From NCBI GenBank assembly GCA_030681645.1, contig JAUXRX010000005.1, forward strand, positions 62,001-126,000: 64,000 nucleotides of DNA, written 5' to 3'. Position numbers and translations under genes: made by a program. The notes under the pieces were generated by a model, which saw nothing but the letters and a program-made list of their open reading frames with translations, was not told where the DNA came from and did no database searches. Positions 43,435 through 54,986 of this stretch are shown one piece after another (within the stretch, counting starts at the first letter, position 1; every line of letters starts with the position of its first letter). This DNA comes from Archangium sp. (GTDB lineage Bacteria > Myxococcota > Myxococcia > Myxococcales > Myxococcaceae).

Positions 43435-44820
43435 TCAGCGCTCGAGCTCGTCCTTCGCGGCGGCGCGGGCCTTCTGCGCGGCGTCGCGCACGCGCTCCAC
43501 CAGCGCGAGCGCCTGGCCGAAGAGTCTGCCGGCGGCCTCGCTCTTCCCGGCGATGCGCTCCTGCAGCACCGCGCTCACGTCGACGGGCGGCGCAGGCGTG
43601 AGCTGCGCCTCGAGCGTCGAGAGCGTGCGCAGCGGCCGCCCCTTCATCGCCTCGAGCAGCTCCACGCGTGACGACGCGACGGTGCGCGGAGAATCGAGGG
43701 TGCAGGGCTCGGCGCCCCACGCCGGAGGGAACACCGCCGCGAGGCGGCAGAAGAACATCGCCTCACCCAGGGCGAGCCCCTCGGCGAACTGCAGCGGAAA
43801 GGTGCCCACCCGATCGCGATCGATCAGGTACCGGCCCCGCAGCACCGCGCCCGCCTCGAGCCAGCGCTCGAGCTCGAAGCGCCGCCCCACGTCCACCGGC
43901 GGCGACGAGAGCGCCCACGCCGCGGTGCTCGTGCCCAGCCGCTCCACCAGCGCGCCCAGGTGCGACCGATCGAGCAGCTCGCCCGCTTCCAGGCAGCACA
44001 CGTACTGACCGCGCGCCCGGGACAAGCCGAAGTTGGTGCGGGCCAGAGAATCGACAGGGCCGCCGCCGGCCAGCACCAGGGTGAGCCCCGCCCGGCCCTT
44101 CGCCGCGCGCGCGAGCTCGTCGAGCCGCTGCTCGGACAGGGTGGAGATCACCAGCAGCTCGAGCGGCCGCTGCAGCTGGCCCGCCACCGAGCGGATGGTG
44201 CCCTCGAGGGCGCCCGCATCGTCACCCCCGGACAGGATGACGCTGGTGAGCCCCGCCGTGCGCTCGGGCGCAGAGGCCTCGGCGCCGCGCCTGGCCACCA
44301 GCAGGAGCCGATCGGCCGCCGCGTCGGGGTTGAGCTGCTCGAAGAGCTGGCGCAGCGCGGCCTCGGTGTCGGCCGAGAGCCCCGAGCCGACGTGCGGCGT
44401 CACCACCACGTCGCGCGAGGTGACCACGAAGCCCGCTTCGCGCAGCCAGGCCCGCACGTCGCGCTCACTCGCCGCGGGCGAGGGGCTCACGCCGAGCAGC
44501 GCGCGGATCAACACCGAGGCGCTGCTGGCGTTGCCGAACGAGAAGACGAGCTCGGCCCCGGGCGCGGCGCTGGCCAGCTTGCGAAAGCCCTCGACGCCCT
44601 CGGCCGCGAAGCCGTCGAAGGCCACCACCACCTCGGGGTGAAAGGTGCTCACCGCGTCGAGCGAGTCAGGGTCGACCAGCACGGTGCAGCCGTTCTGCTC
44701 GAGCGCGCGGGAGAGCCCTTCATCTGCGGCCAGCAGCGCCACCTTGCGACGCAGGCCGGCGCGGCGGACCACCAGGGTGCGCAGATCGCCCACGGTCGGG
44801 CCGGCGGGCCCGGGCGTCAC
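43435..44820 (-). CDS. Glycosyltransferase family 2-like protein with methyltransferase-like N-terminus
   Basis: A 461-residue protein. The start is GTG 44820, overlapping the SDR gene's stop by four bases (GTGA). The N-terminal 190 residues look like a degenerate SAM-methyltransferase fold (VRAWLREAGFVVTSRD, DRLLLVARR). Residues about 200-330 fit a GT-A glycosyltransferase (LTSVILSGGDDAG, LELLVISTL, ARGQYVCCLEAGELLD), but the usual DxD motif is not clear, so activity is doubtful. The C-terminal 100 residues are helical. It sits in a polysaccharide-type cluster with an SDR, Wzt and Wzm and may act on an exported glycan. Confidence 0.7.
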   Translation of the reverse strand: MTPGPAGPTVGDLRTLVVRRAGLRRKVALLAADEGLSRALEQNGCTVLVDPDSLDAVSTFHPEVVVAFDGFAAEGVEGFRKLASAAPGAELVFSFGNASSASVLIRALLGVSPSPAASERDVRAWLREAGFVVTSRDVVVTPHVGSGLSADTEAALRQLFEQLNPDAAADRLLLVARRGAEASAPERTAGLTSVILSGGDDAGALEGTIRSVAGQLQRPLELLVISTLSEQRLDELARAAKGRAGLTLVLAGGGPVDSLARTNFGLSRARGQYVCCLEAGELLDRSHLGALVERLGTSTAAWALSSPPVDVGRRFELERWLEAGAVLRGRYLIDRDRVGTFPLQFAEGLALGEAMFFCRLAAVFPPAWGAEPCTLDSPRTVASSRVELLEAMKGRPLRTLSTLEAQLTPAPPVDVSAVLQERIAGKSEAAGRLFGQALALVERVRDAAQKARAAAKDELER

Positions 44821-45611
44821 TTCTTCTTCGCCTCGGCGGCGAGCGCCTTGCGGTACTGGCGGCCCACCTGCCCCATCACCAGGTTCCGGGGGAGGAAGCG
44901 GAAGGCGAACAGCCCGAGCCGGTTGAGGAAGCCCTGCACGTGCAGCGGCGCGCGCACGCGCAGCGCCACCAGCGCCTCGAGGGCCACCTCGTCCACCGGG
45001 GCGAGCCAGCCACGCAGCGACTCGAAACGATCCCCGGCGGTCATCTCGGTGGCGATGCCGCCCGGGGCGAACACGGTGACGCTGATGTTCGAGCCGCGCA
45101 GCTCGTGGGCCAGCGCGGTGCCGAAGGCGGTGAGGAAGGCCTTGGTGCCCGAGTAGGCGGCCTGGAACGGCACCGGCATCAACCCGGCCAGGGAGGTCAC
45201 CAGCATGATGCGCGCGCCGGCGCCGGTGGCCTGGAAGTGTCTCACCAGCTCGCTGGTCACGCGCGTGGTGCTGATCACGTTGGTCTGCAGCATCGCCTCG
45301 AAGGCGTCCCACCCCAGCTCGTGGTGGTGGCCGAAGTGGGTGACGCCCGCGTTGAGCACCACGGCGGCGAGCGGGAGGCTCTTCGCGACGCCGAGGATCC
45401 GCTCGACGTCGTCGCGCTTGCTCATGTCGCCGGCGAGCACCCGCACCTCGACGCCCGCGGCGCGGAGTTCCCTCGCGAGCTCCTCGAGGCGCTCGACCCG
45501 GCGGGCGGTGATGAGCAGGTGCGCGCCCATCTTCGAGAGCTGCCTGCACAGCTCGAGACCCAGCCCCGACGAGGCGCCGGTGACCCAGACCCACTGTCCC
45601 TTGAGATTCAT
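44817..45611 (-). CDS. Short-chain dehydrogenase/reductase
   Basis: A 264-residue SDR: nucleotide-binding TGASSGLG at 11-18, NAG at 87-89, and catalytic S140, Y153 and K157 in YSGTK. The conserved TARRxERL after strand 2 suggests NADP(H). The C-terminal LFAFRFLPRNLVMGQ is like membrane-associated lipid or sterol reductases, so the substrate may be an acyl or lipid compound. The ATG directly abuts a copy of repeat C. It is coupled to the downstream glycosyltransferase-like gene by GTGA. Confidence 0.88.
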   Translation of the reverse strand: MNLKGQWVWVTGASSGLGLELCRQLSKMGAHLLITARRVERLEELARELRAAGVEVRVLAGDMSKRDDVERILGVAKSLPLAAVVLNAGVTHFGHHHELGWDAFEAMLQTNVISTTRVTSELVRHFQATGAGARIMLVTSLAGLMPVPFQAAYSGTKAFLTAFGTALAHELRGSNISVTVFAPGGIATEMTAGDRFESLRGWLAPVDEVALEALVALRVRAPLHVQGFLNRLGLFAFRFLPRNLVMGQVGRQYRKALAAEAKKK

Positions 45612-45681
45612 AGAGCGGCGCCGCCAGCAGCGGAACGCTGCGCGAGGTGAACTGGAGTGGAGCGGAGGTTTGGCCGAGGCG
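45609..45681. repeat. Dispersed repeat family C, diverged copy (reverse orientation)
   Basis: Contains AGCAGCGGAACGCTGCGCGA and TGGCCGAGGCG, the complement of the element at 34550-34719. Relative to the SDR gene it has the same orientation as at menB and runs into the ATG at 45611. Confidence 0.75.
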
Positions 45682-45692
45682 CGACCATCATG

Positions 45693-46919
45693 TCAGAGGC
45701 TCCAGCGCAGCTCGGGCCGCAGCAGGCCCACGCCCTCGGTGGCGGCGACATGCAGCGCGAGGCGGAAGGGGTTCTTCACCGGCTCACCGTTGCCCGCGAC
45801 CGAGAGCAACAGCTCGTACACCCCGCCGCCCAGGCCCAGGCGCGCCAGCTCGAGCCGCGCGGTGCCGCTGCCCGACAGCTCGCCGCCGTCCCAGCCGGTG
45901 CTGAAGACGAGCCGGCCGTCGGCGCTCATCAGGTCGAGGCCGAAGCGCACCTTCGCCTTTTCCCGCAGCGTCCAGTCGACCTCGACGGTGAGCCCTGCGT
46001 CGGGGCTGAAGGCCACGGGGGTGGCGCCCTTGCCGTCCGTCAAGCGCACCGCCGAAATGGTGCCCAGCGGCGCGACGGCTTCGTGCACCTGCCCCATCGA
46101 AGGCAGCGCAAGGCCCGGTTGATCGAGCGCGGAGTGCCCGGTCTTCTGGCCCTCGGCCTCGGCCGCGGCGACGGCGCGGCGGTACTCGTTCACCACGTCG
46201 GGCGCGCTGCCGTACATGCGAATGCGCCCCCCGTCGATCCACGCGGCGGCGCTGCACCAGTTCTGCACGGTGGCGAGATCGTGGGTGACGAGCACGATGG
46301 TCTTCCCGCTGCGGCGGAACTCGTTCATCTTCACCTGCGACTTGCGGCTGAAGTGCTCGTCGCCCACCGCCATGATCTCGTCGATGATCAACACGTCGGG
46401 CTCGACGTGGGTGGCCACCGCGAAGGCCAGGCGCATGAACATGCCGCTCGAGTAGGTGCGCACCGGCTCGTCGATGAAGTCGCCCAGCTCGGCGAACTCG
46501 ATGATGCCGGGCATGCGTTCCTTCACCTCGGCGCGGCTCATGCCCAGGATGATGCCGTTGATGAGAATGTTCTCGCGCCCGGTGAAGTCGGGGTGAAAGC
46601 CCGCGCCCAGCTCGAGCAGCGCGCTGATGCGCCCGTGCACGTCGATGGTGCCGGTGGTGGGCGAGTAGATGCCCGTCATCAGCTTGAGCAGCGTGCTCTT
46701 GCCCGAGCCGTTGCGCCCGATGATGCCCACGGTCGAGCCCCGGGGAATGCGCAGGTCGACGCCCTTGAGCGCCTCGATGTGGGTGCCGGGCTCGACCAGG
46801 CGACGCTGGAACGTGAGCAGCCGCACCAGCTCCGACTTCATGGTGGTGTATTCGTTCTTCTTCGACGTCTTCTTGAACGACTTGAAGACGTTGTTGATGA
46901 CGATGGCGTCGGGGGTCAT
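45693..46919 (-). CDS. wzt: Polysaccharide ABC exporter, ATP-binding subunit (Wzt-like)
   Basis: A 408-residue ATPase that powers export of O-antigen or a similar glycan. Walker A is GRNGSGKST (68-76), the signature is YSSGMFMRL, and Walker B is VLIIDEIMAVGD. The C-terminal 140 residues form a beta-sandwich like the carbohydrate-binding domain of Wzt that recognises the terminated glycan (VAFSPDAGLTVEVDWTL, LVFSTGWDG). The ATG shares one base with the permease stop (TGATG). It ends 82 bases before the SDR start. Confidence 0.9.
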   Translation of the reverse strand: MTPDAIVINNVFKSFKKTSKKNEYTTMKSELVRLLTFQRRLVEPGTHIEALKGVDLRIPRGSTVGIIGRNGSGKSTLLKLMTGIYSPTTGTIDVHGRISALLELGAGFHPDFTGRENILINGIILGMSRAEVKERMPGIIEFAELGDFIDEPVRTYSSGMFMRLAFAVATHVEPDVLIIDEIMAVGDEHFSRKSQVKMNEFRRSGKTIVLVTHDLATVQNWCSAAAWIDGGRIRMYGSAPDVVNEYRRAVAAAEAEGQKTGHSALDQPGLALPSMGQVHEAVAPLGTISAVRLTDGKGATPVAFSPDAGLTVEVDWTLREKAKVRFGLDLMSADGRLVFSTGWDGGELSGSGTARLELARLGLGGGVYELLLSVAGNGEPVKNPFRLALHVAATEGVGLLRPELRWSL

Positions 46920-47719
46920 CACACCAGCTCCGCGAACTCTTCCCGACGACGCTCGAAGACGTTGGTCGAGATCCACATCACCACCAGCGACAGCGCGGCC
47001 ACGCTCAACAGCGGCTGCCAGTTGGGCAGGCGCTGCTCGTAGAAGATGTCGCGGTACGCGGCGATCACCGAGGCCATGGGGTTGAAGGTGAGCAGCAGCT
47101 GCTGCGATTCCTCCTTCGTCAGGCCGCCGACGGCCGGCGCCGACTTGAGATCCCACAGCACGGGGGTGAGGAAGAAGGCCATCTGCACGAGGTTGCCCAC
47201 GATGTGCTGCAGATCGCGGAAGGCCACGTTGAGGGCGGCGAAGAGGTAGCTGATGGCGAGGGTGAAGAAGGTCTGCACCAGCAGCACGGGCACCAGGAAG
47301 ACGATGTGCCAGCTGGGCATCACGCCGAAGAACAGGCCCAGCGCCAGCAGCAGCGGCAGCGAGAGGAGGAAGTTGATGAGGTTGGTCAGCACCACCGTGG
47401 CCGGCAGCACCTGCGCGGGAAAGCGCACCTTGGTGAGCAGGTCCTTGCGATCACTGATCGACGACGTGCCGCCCAGCACCGAGGTGGAGAAGTAGATCCA
47501 CGGCAGCAGCCCGGTGAACAGGTAGTACGCGTAGTTCGGCACCGAGCTGCGCATCACCATGCCGAAGACCAGCACGTAGACGAGCATGTTCAGGGTGGGG
47601 TTGAGGAAGGTCCACAAGAAGCCGAGCACCGAGGCGCGGTAGCGCGCCTTGAGCTCGCGCATCGAGAGGGCGATGAGCAACGCGCGGTACTGGTAGAGCT
47701 CGGTGAGGTTCCGAATCAT
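46919..47719 (-). CDS. wzm: Polysaccharide ABC exporter, permease subunit (Wzm-like)
   Basis: A 266-residue ABC-2-type permease with six hydrophobic helices (LGFLWTFLNPTLNMLVYVLV, AYYLFTGLLPWIYF, FLTPVLWDL). The N-terminal RELKARYRASVLGFLW motif and the C-terminal FNPMASVIAAYRDIFY motif are typical of the O-antigen/teichoic acid family. It forms the channel with the Wzt-like ATPase encoded directly downstream. ATG 47719 (MIRNLTELYQYR) matches the usual N-terminus; ATG 47746 is possible. No polymerase genes are adjacent. Confidence 0.9.
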   Translation of the reverse strand: MIRNLTELYQYRALLIALSMRELKARYRASVLGFLWTFLNPTLNMLVYVLVFGMVMRSSVPNYAYYLFTGLLPWIYFSTSVLGGTSSISDRKDLLTKVRFPAQVLPATVVLTNLINFLLSLPLLLALGLFFGVMPSWHIVFLVPVLLVQTFFTLAISYLFAALNVAFRDLQHIVGNLVQMAFFLTPVLWDLKSAPAVGGLTKEESQQLLLTFNPMASVIAAYRDIFYEQRLPNWQPLLSVAALSLVVMWISTNVFERRREEFAELV

Positions 47720-47788
47720 GGCCGGCCGGTTGAAGGCCCGGTGCATCTACCACGGGGCGGCGCGGTGTCTCGCCCCAACGTCAGCGCG

Positions 47789-48892
47789 TCAGAACGCCCC
47801 TGTGAGGACCACGCCCCCGGGGGCCGGCGTCAGCGACATCGACACCACGCCGGTCTTCTGGCGGTAGGCCTCGTAGCGCCCGGGCGGATCTCCGACCACG
47901 AAGAGCACGGTGGCGGCGACCCCGCCCACGGCCGCCGCGCCCAGGCCGATCCACGAGATGGTCTGCATGGTCTCGATCTGCGACTTGAGCCGGCCGGCCT
48001 CGGCCCGGTGATCTCCGGTCGAGTCGGACTCGATGCCCTGCGCCAGCAGGGCGCGGTGCCAGGCGAAGGAATTGACCGTCTGCGCGTCGCCGTACTGCGT
48101 GTTCGCCACCAGGGTGCCGGTGACGAACGCGCCCACGCCGGCGACCGCGACGCCGGTCGACACCCAGGCCAGCAGGCGGAAGCGCTTCGCCTTGGCCTCG
48201 TAGGCCTCGGCCATGTCGGGGCTGGGCACCATGCGGATGAACTCGTCGGAGACCTGGTCGGGCGTGACCCGCACCTCCTTCTTCACCTGCGAGAAGCCCT
48301 CCTTCTCGATGGTGAGCAGGTGCGGGCCCGCGGCGACCGACACCCGGGACTGCAGCGGCGTGGTGCCGACCTGGGTGTCGTCGATCTTCACGGCCGCGCC
48401 GACCTCTGACGAGGCGACGACCAGCGAGCCCTGGCGGCCCTCGAGCAGCTTGCCCACCAGCTTGAGCGTCGCGGGCGCCACTTCCTGCAGCAGCTTCTCT
48501 TCACCCTTCGCCTCGACCCGCACCGAGGACAGCGGGGAGGCCGAGCCGACCTTGAGCAGGGTGAGCATGAGGTTGTACTTCGCGTCTTTCGGGCCCCCGC
48601 TGCGCAGCAGCTTGCCGGTGACGAGGTACTCGAACGAGGTGAGCTCGCCCATGGTCGAGCCCGAGCAGGTCTCGCACCCCAGCAGCTGGCGCTGCCGCTC
48701 GACGCCGAGGATGACCCGGGTGGTCTCGGCGGTGGTGATGCGGAAGAGCTGCAGCCGCTCGAGCTCGTGGGCGACCAGGCCCGAGGTCGCGGCGGCGATC
48801 TCCGGGGGCGCGCCCTCGATGGCGAAGTCCATCACTGCGAGGCCGGGCACGGGATCCGCGGCGAGGAGCAGCAGCAGGGTCGAGCTGATCAT
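47789..48892 (-). CDS. PEGA-domain exported protein, second copy
   Basis: A 367-residue paralogue in architecture of the protein at 24275-25336: signal-like N-terminus (MISSTLLLLLAADPVPG), CsgG-like alpha/beta domain with two cysteines (CETC), a PEGA domain at about 155-215 (GTTPLQSRVSVAAGPHLLTI), and two hydrophobic segments near the C-terminus (AWVSTGVAVAGVGAFVTG, WIGLGAAAVGGVAATVL). It lies 69 bases before the Wzm gene on the same strand. A role in assembly or sensing at the cell envelope is possible; no specific function is known. Confidence 0.8.
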   Translation of the reverse strand: MISSTLLLLLAADPVPGLAVMDFAIEGAPPEIAAATSGLVAHELERLQLFRITTAETTRVILGVERQRQLLGCETCSGSTMGELTSFEYLVTGKLLRSGGPKDAKYNLMLTLLKVGSASPLSSVRVEAKGEEKLLQEVAPATLKLVGKLLEGRQGSLVVASSEVGAAVKIDDTQVGTTPLQSRVSVAAGPHLLTIEKEGFSQVKKEVRVTPDQVSDEFIRMVPSPDMAEAYEAKAKRFRLLAWVSTGVAVAGVGAFVTGTLVANTQYGDAQTVNSFAWHRALLAQGIESDSTGDHRAEAGRLKSQIETMQTISWIGLGAAAVGGVAATVLFVVGDPPGRYEAYRQKTGVVSMSLTPAPGGVVLTGAF

Positions 48893-48934
48893 GAGGCGCG
48901 CAGTGCACCCCGAAGCAGACCCGACTTCAAGTGC

Positions 48935-50059
48935 TCAGACCTTCCGGCCCGTCACCGTGATCTCGTCGCGGTCATGGTAGAGCTGGCGCATTCGCAGCTG
49001 CTTCCAGCCGCCCTCCTCGAGCGCGTGGCGCACCCGGAAGAGCGTGGGCAGCTTGTCCTTCATCGGCAGCTTGATGTTGGCCACCAGCTGGGAAGCGAAG
49101 CCCTTGCGAGCCCACTTGCCCAGCAGCTGCGCCACCTCGAGCGGACGCCAGGCCATGTCGCAGAAGAGCCAGTCGACCGGCTCGTCGGGCATGAACTCGA
49201 AGGCGCTCTCGTGAAAGTGTTTCACCCGGGGCAGCTTGAGCACGTCGGGCGCGAGGTTGGCGGGGTCGACGCTCCAGACCTTCGCGCCGCGCTCGACCAG
49301 CCTTCGGGTCCACCCGCCGGGGGCGCTGCCGAGATCGACGCAGAGATCGCCCTTGCCCGGGGAGACGCCGAGCCAGTCGAGCGCCTCGTCGAGCTTCATC
49401 GCGGCGCGCGAGGGCGCTTCGTTGGTGCGCTTCATGCGGGCGCGGCCGCCAGCGGAGATCGAGATCGCTTCCCTCGCGCGCACCCGGCCGATCACCCCGA
49501 CGCCGGGGCCGATGAGGCAGATCTGCCCGAGCCAGGCGCCCATCTCGCTCGCCTTCCAGGGCGTCTCGGGATCGACGAGACCTTCTTCGGCGCGGATGGC
49601 GGCGATGGTGTCGGCCCAGGCGGTGGCCTCCCCGGCGCGCGCGTTGGCGACGTCGGTGTCGGGCACCCAGACCTGCACCTTGGTGGGCTCGTCGGGCAGC
49701 GCGCCCGCGGCGTCGGCGGGCGAGCGCACGATGTCGGTGATGAGGAAGCCCATGCGCGCGAACGTGGGCGGCTTCGGCAGCGGGTTCTCGCCGGTGAAGG
49801 GCTCGGACGCGACCAGCGCGGGCCCGAGCATGAAGGGGTTCTTCTTTCCCCAGGCGAGCTCCTCGTAGAGCTGCGCCTCGAAGCCGGCGCGGCAGGTCCA
49901 CAACCAGGCGCCGGGCTCGGGCACCAGGGTGACGGGCGGCAGGGCGGGCACCTTCACCCGCTTCGGCGGCTCGACCTTCGGCGGCGGCGGGCGCTTCTGC
50001 TCAGGCGAGACGTGCCAGGCGTTGCGCGTCTTGCGTTCGCGTTGGTTGCCTTTTTTCAT
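48935..50059 (-). CDS. RlmM-like 23S rRNA (C2498) 2'-O-methyltransferase
   Basis: A 374-residue SAM methyltransferase of the RrmJ/FtsJ class resembling RlmM. A basic, Pro-rich tail of about 45 residues comes first, then a THUMP-like region. The catalytic domain has SRAAMKLDEAL (catalytic Lys), DLGSAPGGWT (SAM-binding), DWLFCDMAWRP (catalytic Asp), NIKLPMK (Lys) and the C-terminal QLYHDRDEITVTGR, matching RlmM block by block. The ATG at 50059 is directly followed upstream by a copy of repeat C, so its natural leader is repeat sequence. Confidence 0.85.
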   Translation of the reverse strand: MKKGNQRERKTRNAWHVSPEQKRPPPPKVEPPKRVKVPALPPVTLVPEPGAWLWTCRAGFEAQLYEELAWGKKNPFMLGPALVASEPFTGENPLPKPPTFARMGFLITDIVRSPADAAGALPDEPTKVQVWVPDTDVANARAGEATAWADTIAAIRAEEGLVDPETPWKASEMGAWLGQICLIGPGVGVIGRVRAREAISISAGGRARMKRTNEAPSRAAMKLDEALDWLGVSPGKGDLCVDLGSAPGGWTRRLVERGAKVWSVDPANLAPDVLKLPRVKHFHESAFEFMPDEPVDWLFCDMAWRPLEVAQLLGKWARKGFASQLVANIKLPMKDKLPTLFRVRHALEEGGWKQLRMRQLYHDRDEITVTGRKV

Positions 50060-50138
50060 GGGTCGCTCCGCCTCGGCCAGCCGTCCGCTTCGCTACCGTC
50101 TGACTCGCGCAGCGTTCCGCTGCTGGCGGCTTCACTCC
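50059..50138. repeat. Dispersed repeat family C, third locus
   Basis: GGTCGCTCCGCCTCGGCCAG, CCGTCCGCTTCGCTACCGTC and CGCAGCGTTCCGCTGCT as in the 34550-34719 copies. It begins at the start codon of the RlmM-like gene. The rest of the spacer to 50298 contains one B-type unit and no gene. Confidence 0.82.
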
Positions 50139-50170
50139 GGTTCATGGGTCGTTCCGCCAGCCGCTGGTTC

Positions 50171-50197
50171 CGTTCAGCCCGAGCGGAGTCGAGGGCC
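50171..50197. repeat. Dispersed repeat family B, copy 3
   Basis: CGTTCAGCCCGAGCGGAGTC followed by GAGGGCC, the complement of the family B unit, next to a repeat C copy. Confidence 0.72.
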
Positions 50198-50298
50198 CGC
50201 GCGCCAGGTCGCCCTCAACTTCGCTCGGAGAGCGAGCGCGAACTTGCCGGGAGCAGTGCCACAGGTTCATGGCTTCGTCGGTAGCACAGCGCGGCGGG

Positions 50299-50717
50299 TC
50301 ATGGTTCTCCTTCCCACAGCGAGAAGCCGGCGAGGACGAAGTCGTGGTCGAAGCTGATGGCGACCTTGCAGCGCCGGGCCTTCATGAGGGCGAAGCTCGA
50401 GGCGTCGGTGTAGCTGATGACCTGGTCGTGAAAGCGGGCCAGCCACAGGCGCGCGTCGCGGTGGATCGGCTCGGTGGGAAGTGCACCGAGACGCTGGGGC
50501 TCTTGTCGATCACGTCGAGCGCCGCGGCAGCCGGCTTGATGCCTGCCCGGAAGAGCAGCAGCCGGTGCACCTCCGCGAGGACGAGGTCGCTCGTGAAGAG
50601 CGGGATCTTCTGGCGCAGGGCCTCGCGGATCAGCCGCTCGGCCTCCCGGTGGTGGCCGTCGCGCGAGCTGAAGAAGGCGATCCAGGCGCCGCTATCGACG
50701 AACAGACTTGCCGGCAC
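50299..50717 (-). pseudogene. PIN-domain toxin gene disrupted by a one-base frameshift
   Basis: The frame from GTG 50717 encodes a good PIN N-terminus (LFVDSGAWIAFF with the first Asp, LVLAEVHRLLL with Glu). After VSVHFP, near 50475-50480, the family resemblance moves to another frame, which reads PTEPIHRDARLW, then SYTDASSFALMKAR, AISFDHDF and LAGFSLWEGEP, ending in TGA at 50299-50301. The total of 419 bases is one short of an exact frame, consistent with loss of one C from a CCCC run. It may be a real mutation, phase variation or a sequencing error. The antitoxin gene just upstream is intact. Confidence 0.85.
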
Positions 50718-50994
50718 GCCGCACCCGCTTCTTTGGTTCGACGCCGTACCGGCTCGGAGGCTCCGCCACGAACGTGTGCGTCAGGTAGTCGTCGAAGCGC
50801 TGGCTCAAGTCCGCAGGCAGTCCCTCGATCATGCCGCTGGCGGCGAGGAGCGGATCCTCGTGCTCACGCGCCCGGGTCAGCGCCTTCAACGCCACGCGGA
50901 CTGCCTGAGACAGCGTCCAGCCGCGCTCGTCGGCCCAGGCGCGCAACGCCTCGAACTCAGGATCCTCGAGGTAGACCTGCAAGGCCCGGGACAT
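50692..50994 (-). CDS. Ribbon-helix-helix antitoxin-like protein
   Basis: A 100-residue protein with an N-terminal strand and helices like CopG/RHH repressors (RALQVYLEDPEFEALRAWA, WTLSQAVRVALKAL) and a C-terminal basic tail. It overlaps the PIN toxin gene start by 26 bases, the usual arrangement for an antitoxin-toxin pair. Because the toxin is frameshifted, it may now be an orphan. It probably binds DNA and represses its own promoter in the 59 bases upstream, but no operator is obvious. Confidence 0.8.
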   Translation of the reverse strand: MSRALQVYLEDPEFEALRAWADERGWTLSQAVRVALKALTRAREHEDPLLAASGMIEGLPADLSQRFDDYLTHTFVAEPPSRYGVEPKKRVRRAGKSVRR

Positions 50995-51053
50995 GATGAG
51001 CGACGGTATGAACTCATGAACCGTGCGGCAACCGACTCATGAGCGCGGGACCG

Positions 51054-51650
51054 TCAGTGTGCCGATCGTCGCAACGCAGCCCGGTAGAGTCTCGGCGCTC
51101 GGGCCCTCGACGGGTGTCGCACGAAGGTGGCGAGCTGCTTCAGGTCGAGCGCTGGAAAGACGGAACTGCGCGCGGCGCGCACGTAGCCCCGGGGATGCAG
51201 AACGTGAACGCTGAGCGCGCCTTTCATCCAGAACCACACCTCGCGTACCCCGAGACGCCGGTAGACCTCGAGCTTGTCGAGATCGCCGTGGGTGTGAATG
51301 ACCTCCAGCGCGAGGTCAGGGCGCGTCGCGTTCGGGCGATCGCCGACGACCCAGCACTCGTCTGGCTCTGCGCCCGCCGCCTTCAGTCGATTCTTCAGGG
51401 TCCAGGAGCCAGTCGGCTCGAGATCGATCTGGTTCTCTTCTGCCCAGACGAAGAGCAGGAGGTTGATTCCCCGGCTGATCGACTCGTGCAGCTTCGCGGT
51501 GAGTTCGAGCACTCCGTCGAGGTAGGTGATGCGTGGAACGGGGTCATCGCCTTTAGCCGCCAGGAGCGCCTCGAGCGCCTTCCACCCCAGGCGCAGAGAG
51601 ACGCGCTGGTCCTCGTCAGGGGGCTCATGCTGGAGCGCGACCGATCGCAT
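51054..51650 (-). CDS. Uma2 family (DUF820) putative endonuclease, second copy
   Basis: A 198-residue Uma2-family protein, with YLDGVLELTAKLH (family Glu), the RPDLALEVIHTHG segment carrying Asp and Glu, and the Lys in LDKLEVYRRLGV that complete the PD-(D/E)XK pattern, then VREVWFW. I use ATG 51650 (MRSVALQHEPPDEDQR), which is where the family begins; the frame is open further upstream. It is different enough from the copy at 9431-10000 to be an independent acquisition. It has no adjacent partner gene. Confidence 0.82.
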   Translation of the reverse strand: MRSVALQHEPPDEDQRVSLRLGWKALEALLAAKGDDPVPRITYLDGVLELTAKLHESISRGINLLLFVWAEENQIDLEPTGSWTLKNRLKAAGAEPDECWVVGDRPNATRPDLALEVIHTHGDLDKLEVYRRLGVREVWFWMKGALSVHVLHPRGYVRAARSSVFPALDLKQLATFVRHPSRARAPRLYRAALRRSAH

Positions 51651-51790
51651 GCCCGCATGGTACTTCGTCACTTCGTTCACCGCACGCGACAGGCGAGTTC
51701 GCCCTCGCCGGTAGTGGGCCTGGCCGTTCACCCGCTGATCCGGCAGGTTCAGCGTGACGTTCGCAAAGGCTGTGGCATGTTGCGCGCGAA

Positions 51791-52081
51791 ATGCGTGTCG
51801 TACTGCTCCTCACCGTCGGGATTCCCGTGTTCGCCGCGCAGCTCATGGCGTTCGCGCTCCCGCGCGTCGAGGCGGCGTCCTTCACGCTGCTGCGCCGGGT
51901 GGCCGACACCACCCAGCGCGTCGAGGTCGAGACGAACGTGGTGCAGCCGGCCCGCCCGCTGGCCCCGCCCTTCGCCTTCGTGCAGGTGGCCGATGACGGC
52001 TTCACCGCCACCCCGGCTCCTGAAGGTTCCAGCGCTCGCGCGCTGCTGTTCGTGAAGCACGTTCGCCGCCAGGCGACCTGA
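51791..52081 (+). CDS. Small hypothetical protein with hydrophobic N-terminus
   Basis: A 96-residue protein of unknown function. It starts [20 protein letters not shown], compatible with a signal peptide or membrane anchor, and continues with a polar, Val/Thr/Pro-rich segment. Nearly every codon ends in G or C, as in the neighbouring real genes, which supports coding. No ribosome-binding site is evident before the ATG. It lies 88 bases upstream of secA, whose own site (AAGGAAGG) is strong. Confidence 0.55.
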   Translation: MRVVLLLTVGIPVFAAQLMAFALPRVEAASFTLLRRVADTTQRVEVETNVVQPARPLAPPFAFVQVADDGFTATPAPEGSSARALLFVKHVRRQAT

Positions 52082-52169
52082 GCTCACCCGCAACACCCCA
52101 CCCTTTTCGTTTTCTTTCACTCTCGCGCGCACCGGCGCGCTGCGTACTTTTCAGCAAGGAAGGCTTCAG

Positions 52170-54980
<2,811 letters not shown>

Positions 54981-54986
54981 ACGCGC

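Noticed and set aside
50474..50482. Programmed ribosomal frameshift in the PIN toxin gene
   Set aside because: No typical slippery heptamer or downstream pseudoknot seen; one missing C in a C-run explains it more simply.
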